DNA from: Epichloe hybrida
Lineage: Eukaryota; Ascomycota; Sordariomycetes; Hypocreales; Clavicipitaceae
NCBI GenBank assembly: GCA_019022495.1
Contig: JAFEKR010000006.1
Coordinates: forward strand, 2,356,001-2,420,000
Direction: 5' to 3'
Length of the DNA stretch: 64,000 nucleotides
The notes under the pieces were generated by a model. That model worked only from the letters and a program-made list of their open reading frames with translations, was not told the origin of the DNA and made no database searches. Both the position numbers and the translations under genes were made by a program. The stretch's first letter is position 1. Each line of letters begins with the position of its first letter. Below, in pieces: positions 1-10,396 of this stretch.

Positions 1-1107
1 GCACTTCTCGTCTGCGCCTGCGTATAGCTAACCTTCTTCATCTTGCACCGGCCGCACTCCAAGCTGTCACTGATGCTCTTCTGCTCCTGCGGAACCTGTG
101 CCTTCTTCATATTCTCCCTCTCCAGCTCGGCGTCCATCTTGCGCTGCTCCTCGCTCTTGAGCTCGTCGTCCGTCATGGTGGCGAACTTTTGCGCACTAAT
201 ATCCCCAGACAGGACGCGCTTCCGGAGCTCCGTGCTCGACTTGTTCTTCAGGTTGGCAAACAGAGACCGGATCTTCTTCTTGTACTCTGCCGACTCTTCT
301 TGCTTGAAGTGTACGTACACGGCGTGCTCTACCGCGACGGCTCGGCTGATGATTTCGCTGGAGGATTCGGTGCTCAGGTACGCGATGCCGTTGTAGATGA
401 GGCCGATGCACGAATTGCGCACTTTGGAATCCGTTCGCTGGACGTCCACCCCCTCGGCCTCGTGTCTGCGCGTCTCCGGGTTGCCGGTGAAGGCCCTCTT
501 GGGCCCTCCTCCGCTGGCCGAGGCCGGGGCAGGGACGGGCGATGACGCGGGGACGGATGATGGAGAGCCCATTTTCGACTTTTGCTTCTTCTCGGCCTCG
601 ACCAATTTTTTCCACTTGAGGACGAGATCGGCGGCCGCTCTTGCAATTTCCTTGTTGGAGTTGAGTCGTAGCCTTCCGACGAAAACGCCTGCCCTTGTGG
701 CCTGTTGAGAGCAAATGTTAGGAAATGTTCTCAGGGTTAGCAACAAAGGACGAGTGATTTGAAATGAAAGCCGTGAAAATGATAATGTGAGAGAGCGGTA
801 GAAAGCAAAAAAAAAAATGCCCATGTGTCCATGATAGGTCGTGATGGCTCCCCGCCGGCGGCTGCATCGCACACATCGATAGCATCCACGCCCATTACAT
901 TCGAAAAGCCCATGCTTGTCCAGTGCATCCATCTACTGGGAGAGCAAACATCGACTTGGGACAAAAGCTTACCCTCAACATCTCCTCGGTGGGCTTCGCA
1001 TCCTTCTTCAATGAGTCCAACAGCTTGATGGCATTCTCTGGAGGTTCGTTCGCGGCGACGGATTTCGTCAGCGCTTTCACGTGTGACTCGAGCTCTCGCT
1101 GATCCAT
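1..1107 (-). CDS. DST1: Transcription elongation factor TFIIS (S-II), C-terminus cut by window edge
   Basis: TFIIS rescues backtracked RNA polymerase II in the nucleus by stimulating its intrinsic transcript cleavage. Two exons are visible: 1107-973 (45 codons, starting MDQRELESHVKAL) and 701-1, separated by a 271-nt intron with GTAAGC donor and CAACAG acceptor, phase 0. About 278 residues are present. The N-terminal LW domain (about residues 1-80) carries the ATRAGVFVGRLRLNS stretch; then comes a charged, Ser/Pro/Ala-rich linker (about 80-115), the central polymerase-binding domain (about 133-250), and the start of the C-terminal zinc ribbon with C261 and C264 in CGRCKMKK. The second Cys pair and the acidic hairpin lie beyond position 1. 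The family is usually about 300 residues, so some 25 are missing. The start is the first ATG that gives the conserved N-terminus. The family call is secure; the symbol follows the yeast orthologue. Confidence 0.93.
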
Positions 1108-1167
1108 GGTGCGCGCAGAGGAGCTGTGTGACGGATGAAGGTTGCTCAAATGTGGCTGGCAAGAGGC

Positions 1168-1204
1168 GAAGTTGAAGTTGAAGTTGAAGTTGAAGTTGAA
1201 GTTG
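1168..1204. repeat. Hexanucleotide microsatellite (GAAGTT)6
   Basis: Six perfect GAAGTT units lie 61 bp upstream of the TFIIS start codon, in its presumed 5' UTR or promoter (AACTTC on the TFIIS strand). No function can be read from the sequence. Confidence 0.9.
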
Positions 1205-1262
1205 ATGGTGATGGTGCGGGATGAATGGATTTTGGGAAATGGCTGGGCTCCGGTGGCTCTTG

Positions 1263-1322
1263 CGCAACGCAATGCAAACGCAACGCAACGCAACGCAACA
1301 CAACGCAACGCAAACGCAACAC
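1263..1322. repeat. Imperfect AACGC pentanucleotide repeat
   Basis: About ten imperfect CAACG/AACGC units with occasional insertions (CAAACG) and substitutions (CAACA), upstream of TFIIS on its promoter side. It is a simple-sequence tract, and the open frames running through it are low complexity. Confidence 0.8.
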
Positions 1323-1486
1323 GCGGAAATGGAATTTGGCTGTGAGGATGATGCCATGGGCGGGCTTCAAAGTTGGCACCCGATGGCCGATGTTTAGCCG
1401 CGCTACCTGGGTAGTTGATCAACAACATGATGCAACAACGTTCGTGTCCAACAGGCGGTGAGTAGGCCGCCGAGCATATTGGTTTG

Positions 1487-1492
1487 TTTATT
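1487..1492 (-). terminator. Possible RAD2 polyadenylation signal AATAAA
   Basis: The canonical hexamer AATAAA reads on the minus strand 108 nt past the RAD2 stop codon, in the gap before the TFIIS promoter. Fungal poly(A) signals are loose, so this is only a positional suggestion. Confidence 0.4.
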
Positions 1493-1599
1493 GCATGAAC
1501 CTACACACTGGGCACTACGTCGGAACAAGTCCATCAAGATCAATCACATCCTACATGGACGGACGCGCGCGGCGTCACATTGACATCACGACCACCTCT

Positions 1600-4500
1600 T
1601 CATTCCCCATCATCACCTCCCACATCCCGCCTCCTCCTCTTACTCCCACCCGCCTGCTCCCCAACATTGGCCCTCAACCTCTCCACCGCTGCCGCCATCC
1701 TCTTACTTCCCTTGGCCTTGTTCGCCCTGGGCGCAAACGCCTCCTTCGCTCCCGCGCCTGTGCCCCCGCCAAAGAACCTCGTGATGTTGCTCTGCGTCCC
1801 CTCGGCATCCCGTCTGTTCATGTCCCTTATCACAGGGACAAGAACCTCGTCTGTCCGCTCTTTGCTCCACCCTATCGTTGCCATGAGAAACCTCCGCAGC
1901 CCCTCCAGATCAGGCACGCCCCATTGGAACGGGTCCGCGGTACTGTCGACTTCGGGATGCAGATACGCGTCGTACACGGCTTCGTTGGGGAACCCGGGTG
2001 GCAGGAATAGCTTGGTGGCTTGTGCCTTGCGGAATTTCTTGCGAAACGCAGACGACGAGTCTGCTTCTTTGGGACGCGACTGGGACTGAACAGATGTCCA
2101 CCACTCGCGAAAGTGTTCTAGTCCTGACTTCCCTGGGAATTCAGACAGGATTTCGACGGCGGTGACGGGTCCGACGCCCGGAAGTCCGTCTGTGTAGTCG
2201 GATCCAAGGAGTTGAGCAAGGGATATGAGTTGGTCTCGTGAGAGGGATAGTTCCTTCTCCAAGTCGCCGCCGATGTAGCATTCGACGAACTTGTTGCTGT
2301 TGAACATGTTCTTGTAGACGCGCGTTCCGCCAAAGAGGAACGTGTCCGAATCATCGGTGACGATGCCATCCACGATGCCCAGCCGCACGAGCTCGGCGCA
2401 CTGTGCTTCCGCCTCCATCGGCGCAGTAATGTAGGGGATCCCAAAGAGTCGGAGCAGTGCTTGGCATTCCGTGATCATGACCTGCGTGACTTCGTCGGCA
2501 TCACGACGGTCTTTCTTCTGCTGGTTGCGCAGCTGACGGAGTTCCTTTTCGTAGTCTTCGCGATTCTGTTGCGCCGGCTTGTTGTTTAATTCGCTGGCGA
2601 AGCGAGCGTGCTCTTCCGCTTCTTCGGCCATTTGAACCATGAGCTCTTCATCTTCCGGCTCGCTGAACTCTTCATACTCGAGCTCCGCAAAGTCGTCTTC
2701 CTCTTCGGCGATGGTGGCAGCATCATCTGCATTAGTTGTCATTTGAACGACTACTTGTGGCGGCGGCATGTCTTTTGTGTCATCGGCAGATTTGTTTCGT
2801 GGGAGTGATGCCGTTGCGGTTGCCTCTGCTGGCGGAACGTCTTCGAACATGGGCTCTGGAGACTCGGAATCCTTTTGGGCTTCAGGCTGTTCAGTAGACT
2901 GAGCATCTTGGGTTTCGTTGGCATCATCGAGAGTCGGTTCGGGAGATGGGCGAGATGACGGGACATCCTGGGATACGGACCCCGGTGCCAGTGATGGGCT
3001 CTCTTGTCTGGCTCTCGTTTCCTCATTGTTCCTTGCTTCAGCGAACTCTTCTCGGCCCTGTGCCTGGTTCTGGTCCACGGAATCAAACTTTTTAGCAGCC
3101 GCGGAGGAAGGGGCTTCCACAATTTCCACATCGCTACCATCGTCCGACGAAGAGCCAATCTCGATCGTTCGATCAAGCATCTCCCGCCGTCGCAGCCTTT
3201 GCTCCGCCTCCGCCTCCATCTTGTCCTCTGCATTGGTCTCCCGTTCATCATCCTGCTGCTTCTTCGCCAGATCTCTGATGTCTGTGTCGTCATCCAACCA
3301 AGGCGGTAGAGGCGCTATTTCATCTTCAGTTTGCCTATTCACCTCGAACCCGCCAGCCATGTCGTCCTCACCATCGGTCACGGCATCTTGCCCTGCGCCA
3401 CTGGCTACCGCACCTGTCTCCTTAGGGCCTGATTTCTTGGCGAAAAGAGAGGATCCCCAGTCGAGCTTGGGAAATGGAAGCGGGCCGTCGAATGGATTCT
3501 TTTTGTTCTCGGCAACAGGTTTGGGTTTAGCTCGCTGAACCACCGTCCTTGATTTTGATAGAACAGCCTGCATGTCGTCATCACTGTCACTCTCACCAGC
3601 TGGCTTGTCGTTTTCTTCCTTGCGCTTGGGAACCGCAGCATTGGCTCTGTTGTTGACAATGTGCGCTATCATGGAACCTCCCTTGCCGACAATCGGCCTC
3701 GGTACGTCCACGGCCTTTTGTTTCCATTCGGGCTGATCTACAGGCACGTCCTCAAAAATTTCATCCTCCCCGTTTTCGGGTTCGTCTTCCAACTCGTGCT
3801 GATTCCTGAGAGACAGGGCAATAGCTTTGTTCAAGTCGTCTTCTTCCCCGGGGTGAAAGCTTTCATCGGGCTTTGACTCGAGTAGAGCAATCGTCTCGCC
3901 CGTATTTCCATCAACGAAAAGAGAGTCCTCTCCGTCTTTTGCCGCTGAAGCATCATCCTTCCTCCCACCATAGTATTGCTGACGACGTTCAGCAATATCT
4001 CGCGCAGCTTGCGCGCTCGCATGTGCCGCATAGGCCTGCGGTTTAGGCAATCGATTCAAACCCTCGATGGGAATATCCTCAAAGTCGGCATCGTCCTCGT
4101 TGTCAACGTTCATCTCCTCCTTCGACTGATACTGGACGTCGATGGCATCGACATCTATTGGTCTGTGTGCTTCTCCAATATCTCTTTCCTTGCTCACGAC
4201 TCCCAGCGCCCATCCACCCTCCACACCCTCATTCTTAACCAATATGTATTCGCGATCCTTTTCTCCCGCAACGCGAGCATTTACGCCAAGAGTCGAGTCT
4301 ATGCCCGTCATACCAACTTCGTACATGAGCCTCTGCGTAAGATGGTTTCGCTCCTTGACTCGCTCAATTTGAAACCTTGAAAAAGCCATACGATCTGGAA
4401 ACATGTCGTCCAGTTGTTCTTTGCTTAGCCCCATTCTGAGTCGACTCCGTAACCTTGCAGCATTCAGTATGTTGTACCGATCCGGCGGCGGCAGGCTCTT

Positions 4501-5199
4501 GAAGAAATCGCCGTTGAAGTCGATTTTGCTAAAATCGTACAAGTTGACATCTTGGCCGTTATGGAACTGTCTAGCATATTCTTCCAGCTCCTCGACGCTC
4601 ATGATTCTCGGATCGTCCGGTTTCCCCATGGCCGCAATCCCGCCGTCCAGCTCAGGCAAATGATATGCATCCTGTTTGTGAAAGCGGCGAGATTGCATCT
4701 TCTCCTTGGGCGTCATGCCAACCTCATCTGCGTAAGCAATCTTGCTCTCGTCGGGTACCTCTTCACGCTGAGCCAGCACTTCTCTGGCTGCGAAGTCCCC
4801 GTCGTCGCCTCTCTTGCGCCTCTCTTCCTCCTCGACCGCAATGCGCTGCATCTGCACGGCCAACAATTTCCCCGCCGTGCGGACGGCATCTTCTCTCCGA
4901 CCCTCCCGTCTCCTCTGTCTCCTCTGTCTCCTCTGTATAGTTGCTCGCTTCAGGGCGGGGGCACCGCCATCAAAGACAAAGACGGGTTGGATCCCGAACC
5001 ATAAGAGCTTGCAGATGCGACGAAAGAAGCCGACGACGTGGGAGTTTCGCAGCGCGTTGCCTTCTTTGTCACGCACGGCCTTGAGAAACTGGTAGATCCA
5101 GATGGAAGCATCTACAGCGAGTCGTTTGCGATTGAGTGTCGCCAGATTGGTCGGTCGAGCACAGGGCTGGACGACAGTCCAGAGACCGTTGACACCCAT
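1600..5199 (-). CDS. RAD2: DNA repair endonuclease RAD2 (XPG/ERCC5 family)
   Basis: Structure-specific FEN1/XPG-family nuclease that makes the 3' incision in nucleotide excision repair and associates with TFIIH. One exon of 1199 codons. The start chosen is ATG 5199, giving MGVNGLWTVVQPCARP; the frame stays open 64 codons upstream, but XPG/FEN1 proteins begin at MGV because the N-terminus is part of the active site. N-nuclease domain: about residues 1-100, with D30 (VDASIW) and D77 (VFVFDGG). A long acidic, low-complexity spacer follows (about 130-870), typical of XPG rather than FEN1. The I-nuclease domain (about 895-1060) has E929/E931 in MEAEAQC, D950/D952 in TDDSDTF, D1001 in LLGSDYTDG, and a helix-hairpin-helix LPGVGPVTA. 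Near the C-terminus are a PIP-box-like QSNITRFF (1136-1143) and a basic patch SKRRRR. All catalytic acids seen are intact. The length fits fungal RAD2. Confidence 0.95.
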   Translation of the reverse strand: MGVNGLWTVVQPCARPTNLATLNRKRLAVDASIWIYQFLKAVRDKEGNALRNSHVVGFFRRICKLLWFGIQPVFVFDGGAPALKRATIQRRQRRQRRREGRREDAVRTAGKLLAVQMQRIAVEEEERRKRGDDGDFAAREVLAQREEVPDESKIAYADEVGMTPKEKMQSRRFHKQDAYHLPELDGGIAAMGKPDDPRIMSVEELEEYARQFHNGQDVNLYDFSKIDFNGDFFKSLPPPDRYNILNAARLRSRLRMGLSKEQLDDMFPDRMAFSRFQIERVKERNHLTQRLMYEVGMTGIDSTLGVNARVAGEKDREYILVKNEGVEGGWALGVVSKERDIGEAHRPIDVDAIDVQYQSKEEMNVDNEDDADFEDIPIEGLNRLPKPQAYAAHASAQAARDIAERRQQYYGGRKDDASAAKDGEDSLFVDGNTGETIALLESKPDESFHPGEEDDLNKAIALSLRNQHELEDEPENGEDEIFEDVPVDQPEWKQKAVDVPRPIVGKGGSMIAHIVNNRANAAVPKRKEENDKPAGESDSDDDMQAVLSKSRTVVQRAKPKPVAENKKNPFDGPLPFPKLDWGSSLFAKKSGPKETGAVASGAGQDAVTDGEDDMAGGFEVNRQTEDEIAPLPPWLDDDTDIRDLAKKQQDDERETNAEDKMEAEAEQRLRRREMLDRTIEIGSSSDDGSDVEIVEAPSSAAAKKFDSVDQNQAQGREEFAEARNNEETRARQESPSLAPGSVSQDVPSSRPSPEPTLDDANETQDAQSTEQPEAQKDSESPEPMFEDVPPAEATATASLPRNKSADDTKDMPPPQVVVQMTTNADDAATIAEEEDDFAELEYEEFSEPEDEELMVQMAEEAEEHARFASELNNKPAQQNREDYEKELRQLRNQQKKDRRDADEVTQVMITECQALLRLFGIPYITAPMEAEAQCAELVRLGIVDGIVTDDSDTFLFGGTRVYKNMFNSNKFVECYIGGDLEKELSLSRDQLISLAQLLGSDYTDGLPGVGPVTAVEILSEFPGKSGLEHFREWWTSVQSQSRPKEADSSSAFRKKFRKAQATKLFLPPGFPNEAVYDAYLHPEVDSTADPFQWGVPDLEGLRRFLMATIGWSKERTDEVLVPVIRDMNRRDAEGTQSNITRFFGGGTGAGAKEAFAPRANKAKGSKRMAAAVERLRANVGEQAGGSKRRRRDVGGDDGE

Positions 5200-5754
5200 G
5201 GTTGCGACAGACTCGGCCTGGCACTTGGTCTGGTGAGATTTGCGCCAGATGTGTTCTCTGCATTGTGTCAGGCATGGATGAAACAGCTGTCTCTCATCAT
5301 AAGTAATGGAAGCCGCGTTACTACATGAATGACAAAACGAAGGCGTGGATGTAGAGTAAGTAAACGCGAGGTGTAGGTTTGTGGGATTCACGTTTGGACT
5401 TCTCCATCACGACTCTGCGGCAAGTGACGCACTCGAGCTCCAGGGTGGGTCCATGACAGCCTATACGGGTCCGTAGTGCAAAAGCTAATAAGTGTGATAG
5501 GGCGTGATGGTGGAGCTGGCTACGCACCGTATGCATGGGGCGGGCGCGTATAAATTCGCGATAGTACGTTTGTGCATAGTGATCACCTGACCTGCTGATC
5601 TGTCTTATCTCCGTCCCTTCGAAAGCTACCAGCGCATCCCACCATCTAAAGTTGTCTCGATATTCCCAGTATTCCCAGTATTCCACACTATCTTCACCAA
5701 TGATCTGAGTTATTCAATAGGCCTGCAATAAACCTGCTTACCCTCATCTCAGAA
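5200..5754. other. Intergenic region between divergent RAD2 and kinase
   Basis: A 555-bp gap that must hold both upstream regions, since RAD2 and the kinase are divergently transcribed. The only repeat I see is three copies of TATTCCCAG (about 5661-5686). The open frames here are shadows without family resemblance. Confidence 0.6.
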
Positions 5755-7218
5755 ATGATGACGTCTCTTCTACGGTCCTTACCCCTGCTCGGACGAAGAT
5801 GGACATCACTTAACTTCTCGAACGCGAACTTCGTCCGGATACCTATAAGCCAGGCAATTGAAGAGGAGACTATCCCTGGTTATGTTGCTACCTGGTACTA
5901 CCCTACTAAAATAGGAGAAATCCTTAAGAGCCGATATCAAGTAGTGGGAAAGCTAGGATTTGGAGCTAGCTCAACTGTGTGGCTTGCACGGGATATGGAG
6001 TAAGACGCCCATGGAATAATTAACTTGCCTCTACTTATTCGCTAACTAAAAGTACAGCTGCCGTCGTTATGTTACCCTTAAGATATTTATTAAGTCTGCA
6101 TTATTAGGGAAGCAACTGGATGACGAGCTTAATATATACAAACGCATAGGAGGAGCCTCACAAAAACATCCAGGTCATAAATATGTTAGATTATTGCTTG
6201 ACTCGTTTGATGTTAATGGACCTGAAGACAAACATCGATGCCTTGTGCATCCTCCCTTATGGGAGAGTGTGTTAGCGTTTCTATTTCGCAACCCGATACG
6301 GAGACTGCCTACACCAGTTCTAGTTGTTGTGCTTCACCGTCTGTTTTTGGCACTGGACTACCTACATACAGAATGCAAGATTATACATACTGGTCTGTGC
6401 TCCTATTCCGCCTTCTGCTTCTGTTATTTACTTAGGAATATCAACAGATATTAAGGCCGACAATATTATGTTTGGCATCGCCGATGATTCGGTTTTTAGT
6501 GATTTTGAAGAGAATGAGCTTCGGGACCCCTGTCCTAGGAAAGAGCTAGATGGAAGAATAATTTATATTTCCCGGGAACTTAGAATGCCTAAAAAATTAG
6601 GTGCCCCAGTCCTATGCGACTTTGGCTCGGCCGTACTCGGTAATGAGAAGCACTCGGAAGACATTCAACCTAATATCTATCGAGCACCAGAGGTAATTTT
6701 AGAAGTTCCATGGACATATAGCGTTGATATATGGAATGTGGGATGTATGGTAAGATAATTAGTCCTATGGTGCAAAGGTTCTTAAAACTTACGTCGCAGA
6801 TTTGGAATATTTTCGAAGGCGAGTCCTTATTTACTGGCCAGGACCCAGAATTTCAGACTTACCGGAGTCGAGCGCACCTCGCCGAAATAATACGTCTTCT
6901 CGGCCCGCCGCCGCCTAGTCTTCTTGCACAAGGGAAACTAACCCGAAAATTCTTTTCGAAGGAAGGTAAGTCAACTGCCGTCTCATTATTCAAGGCGGGT
7001 ATTCACTCATTATGTCTGACTTTCTAGGTAACTTCTGCGCTGGAATTCCAGTACAAGAACTTACTCCGCTCGAAGAGAGGGAAACTACTCTTGAGGGACA
7101 GGAAAAGGAGAAGTTCCTCTGCCTCGTACGAAAGATGCTACAGTGGGAGCCGGGAAAACGAAGCTCTGCTAAGGAACTCGAAGAGGATGAGTGGTTGCAA
7201 ACAGAACTACATAAATAG
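5755..7218 (+). CDS. SRPK-like serine/threonine protein kinase, five exons
   Basis: Predicted protein kinase of the SR-protein-kinase-like group, 412 residues after splicing. Exons are 5755-5999, 6058-6392, 6448-6749, 6800-6965 and 7028-7218; the introns are 50-62 nt with GT-AG ends, and phases agree throughout (1239 nt total). Visible motifs: TKIGEILKSRYQVVGKLGFG (start of the SRPK domain and Gly-rich loop, 66-75), K90 in YVTLKIF, probable alpha-C E105, catalytic loop HTDIKADN (D194; SRPKs have HTD where most kinases have HRD), DFG at 251-253 and YRAPE at about 271-275. All catalytic residues are present, so it is probably active. It lacks the long SRPK spacer and has a short N-terminus; an upstream exon cannot be excluded. 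Its codons are more AT-rich (many ATA, TTA) than those of TFIIS and RAD2, and it is the last gene before the repeat block, which suggests an accessory or lineage-specific kinase. Substrate unknown. Confidence 0.85.
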
Positions 7219-7769
7219 TCTGAGGTCCATGTATTCAAACGCCCCCGCCAGCATCATTTCAAGTTTGCCAGAGCCATTCAAATCAGCCGTCACGAATAGC
7301 TGTCTCTAGAAATGACAGGGTGTTTGGCGAGTTTATTTCCCAAAGACGATACACAGGATGTGTCATTCACTATATGGTGTGGACACAATATAAGCCACGC
7401 CAATCAAATAGAGCTCGGCCCGTCATGCGGACTGGACCAAGGGACTCAGGCATGGACAGTGTAGCCGACCCAAACTCAACAACTTGGTCGACGAACCAGT
7501 CAAAGCGGAGAATTCCACGGAAACTATAAACGTCTCCTGCATACCCGACTACCCTAGCTCTCTCTATAGTCTAAGAAAGCGGTTTGTTCTTCCGGCATAA
7601 TACTAGTCTCCCTCCAAAGACTAGATACTAGGCTTGAGATGTAAGGATGTAGCGGTTGTCATAATGTGATACTCCGCATGAATTTGGTCTAGGTTCCTCG
7701 CTTGGAGAAAGAAGTACGGAGAGGTGCCTTTCCGATGCGGATCTACTGTGACACCATCTGGTAAAAGTG
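7219..7769. other. Intergenic spacer, no gene seen
   Basis: About 550 bp of moderate GC between the kinase stop and the first repeat. No frame resembles a known protein, and no RNA gene is recognised. Confidence 0.5.
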
Positions 7770-8144
7770 GTGACCTGATATTGGAAAGAGACTTCGCAGC
7801 TTGGATCCTCGCGATGGATCGCAAATATCGCAGACCTAGATCCCGATATCTAGGTTCAGTCGCTGATATCGTTGAAATCGTTAATATCGTCATTATCGTC
7901 ATTTTCATCACTTTCACTAGCATTATCATCGTCATCGTCAAGTCTCTCTTTTCTGTTGTTTTGGGGTGGTTGTTTTTCCCTGACAAAAATGGTGGAGAAA
8001 CGGGGAATAGTCCTGTCAGACCTCCCGCCGTTGAATTCGATGATAACCCTCTTCTAACATTGTTGCCTCTTCTATTATCCTCTCTGGTTATCCCCTTGTA
8101 CGATTATTATAATTGTCAGCTACTTCTTACCTCTTTTCCCTTTG

Positions 8145-8410
8145 ATCCAGGTCAGCTAGATTGAATCCCTTCGTTCCGATCAATTGATCTAGGTCATCCG
8201 ACTAGTCTGATGTCGTTAAAATCGTTAAAATCATTAGACTAGTCAGATTAATTGATCGGGACTACTACGGCCTTTTTCCCCTTCGATCCAGGCAGCTAGA
8301 TCGAATCCCTTCATTCCGATCAATTAATCTAGGTCATCTGACTAGTCTGACATCGTCAAAATCATCAGATTAGTCAGACCGATTGATCGCGACCGCTACG
8401 ACCTTTTTCC
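8145..8410. repeat. Tandem duplication, about 133-bp unit
   Basis: Two adjacent copies (about 8145-8277 and 8278-8410) share TAGATYGAATCCCTTC, GACTAGTCTGA and GACCTTTTTCC landmarks in the same order. Each contains inverted GACTAGTC motifs that could pair. Copies are about 85-90% alike by eye. Confidence 0.75.
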
Positions 8411-8739
8411 TCGTGGCCCGGGTTAGCTAGGTCAAATCCTTCCTTTCTAACCTTTTGACCTTTTGACCTTCCTTTCTATCTTGAACCTTTTCTTATAATT
8501 TCCGACCTTTCTATCTTCAACCTTTTCTTCCGATTTTCAACCTTCTTCTCTATCTTCGACCTTTTCTTCCGATTTTCGACCTTTTCTGATTTTCGACCTT
8601 CCGACCTGCCCTAGCTAGCTCGCTAGCTGGCCCGAATCGATTCAATACCCTAGTTTTTCTTAGCTATCCGTTGGGGAGGCAAGCAGCTAGACCTCGAATT
8701 CGATCTTCAATAAATCGGGTCTTTTATCATCTAATCGAC

Positions 8740-9240
8740 TGACGAGACCTCTGACCGTTGAAGACCTCTCTGACTGATGATTCCTCTGACTTTTGAAGAG
8801 GAATCTGACTGTCAGAAGGTCTGCTGAAGGGGTCTCTGCCGTTGATAAGACCTCTTATTACAGATTGATTGATCTGACTGATTGACGAGGCCTCCGACCG
8901 TTGAAGACCTCTCTGACTGATGATTCCTCTGACGATTGAAGGGGAATCTGATGTCAGAAGGTCTGCTGAAGGGGTCTCTGATGATTGAAAGGGTCCCTTA
9001 TCATCAGATCAATCGATCAGACCGTCTGATGAGACCTCCGACCGATGAAGACCTATCTGACTGATGATTCCTCTGACCTTTGACGAGGAATCTGATGTAC
9101 TGACGATTTCTCTGACGATTGAAGAGGAATCCGATGCATAGAGGGTCCTCTGATGAGGTCTATGACCGATTGAAGATCCCTCTGACTGACGATTCCTCTG
9201 ACTATTGAAGAGGTCTCTGACTATTAGAAAGGTCTTCTGT
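8740..9240. repeat. Degenerate tandem array, about 145-bp period
   Basis: At least three units begin near 8740, 8886 and 9030 with GACCTCYGACCG, then GAAGACC, CTGACTGATGATTCCTCTGA, GAGGAATCTGA and, in the first two units, GTCTGCTGAAGGGGTCTCTG. A degraded fourth runs to about 9240. GC content is higher than in the flanking transposons, with little RIP signature. Confidence 0.75.
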
Positions 9241-9955
9241 TACGGATCAATTGATTGGACTATCTGACAATGCCTTTGACCGACCTGACCGCTGATAATC
9301 CCTTTAATGGATGACCCCTTTGATTGATTAATGGATAAGAAAGGGGGGGGGCCCTGAAAATCACGATTTTTTTTTATCTGATGATTATACTACTTATTCC
9401 CCTTCCTTATTGTTTTTTTTTTAGTTACTGTTTTCCCTTTCCTAGGGACTAGGAAGGAAAAACAGTTAGGGAGGTGTTGTGTGGCTAGGAATATAACCCC
9501 TCGAGACCTCTTTCTCACAAGACCTCTAGCCCCTTCAACCTCGGATCTATCGGCTTGTCGGATCAATTCAACCACATCGGATCCCTAGTTATGTGGCCTA
9601 GCCCCTGACCCCTTAGCTAGATATAAGCCCTGGATTCCCTCCCTTTTCATAGAAAATCAACTCTCCCTTTAATGCCTTTGGCTAGGATTGTTTAAACCTG
9701 CGTTTTGCTTCGGCTGATATTGGATAGCTTCGGCTGATATTGGATTGATACGATGACCTGATATTGGAAAGAGACTTCGCAGCTTGGATCCTCGCGATGG
9801 ATCGCAAATATCGCAGACCTAGATCCCGATATCTAGGTTCAGTCACTGATATCGTTGAAATCGTCAATATTGTCATTATTGTCATTTTAATCACTTTTAT
9901 TAGCATTATTATCGTCATCGTCAAGTCCCCCTTTTCTGTTGTTTTAGGGTGGTTA

Positions 9956-10100
9956 TTGCTATGTAGCACGTGACTTCGGGCAAAGATATAATTAGAAGGG
10001 ATAATTAAAGGCAGAAGAAGTAATTAAATTAATCTAATTTTATCCTATAAATAAAAAGGTAAAAGCTTCTCTTTTATAAAAAAAGTAGCTACAGTAAACC
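9956..10100. other. AT-rich spacer before element F
   Basis: About 145 bp of AT-rich sequence with no gene. The last five bases, AAACC, would be the left target-site copy of element F, but its right partner is missing. Confidence 0.5.
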
Positions 10101-10396
10101 TGTTAGTATCTACAGGATACTATTGACCTACGCGTAGGGTTTTCGGGGTGGACTAAAGTGCACGTAATTATTATATATTCTAGTTTACCTCTATAAGTAA
10201 AAGAGGGATTAAATAGAAGCAAAGAGAGTATGCTATTTATTATAGGAAAAGGGGCCTTAATTAGGGTTATTAGCAAAGAGGCTATATGTGCTAACGCTAA
10301 CCACAGCGCGGTTAGGCTAGACATATAGGTCTATGATATAACGCGCCTAGCTAATTAGAGGCGCGTAGCCTTGTTAATATTATACTTATTCTAACA
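10101..10396 (-). repeat. LTR of element F (296 bp)
   Basis: Read on the minus strand it starts TGTTAGAATAAG and ends GATACTAACA, the usual TG..CA ends. It is followed inward by copia RNase H-end sequence homologous to the 3' end of D. It is a different sequence from the D LTR. No second copy is present in the window. Confidence 0.7.

Larger units (their letters stand above)
7770..9955. mobile_element. Non-coding composite flanked by LTR-like direct repeats
   Basis: About 190 bp starting TGACCTGATATTGG occurs nearly identically at 7770-7970 and 9752-9950 in the same orientation. After the first copy the sequence reads on through TGACAAAAATGGTGGAGAAA. A similar stretch follows the LTR of gypsy element I near 54966-55010, and the CTTCGGCTGATATTGGAT motif at 9706-9745 recurs near 54740. 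The repeats therefore look like the 3' parts of LTRs of a relative of I. The 1.7 kb between them has no coding capacity; it holds tandem arrays and a pyrimidine-rich CCTTTTGACC tract (8440-8600). This could be a LARD-like defective LTR element or a satellite block trapped between LTR fragments. No clean TSD was found, so the edges are approximate. Confidence 0.5.

Noticed and set aside
895..1428. 177-codon minus-strand frame over the TFIIS first exon
   Set aside because: Only residues from the ATG at 1107 to the donor at 972 are TFIIS. The upstream part is a repeat-driven open frame, and the last part is intron.
1495..5328. Many plus-strand open frames opposite RAD2
   Set aside because: Shadows of the RAD2 coding strand, Ser/Leu/Arg-rich, with no domain.
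5200..5391. 64-codon upstream extension of the RAD2 frame
   Set aside because: The XPG/FEN1 active site needs the MGV N-terminus, and the extension has no family resemblance.
7621..8164. Open frames rich in Ile/Ser around 7.6-8.1 kb
   Set aside because: They run through ATCGTC repeats within the LTR-like sequence, and the same frames recur at 9.7-9.97 kb.
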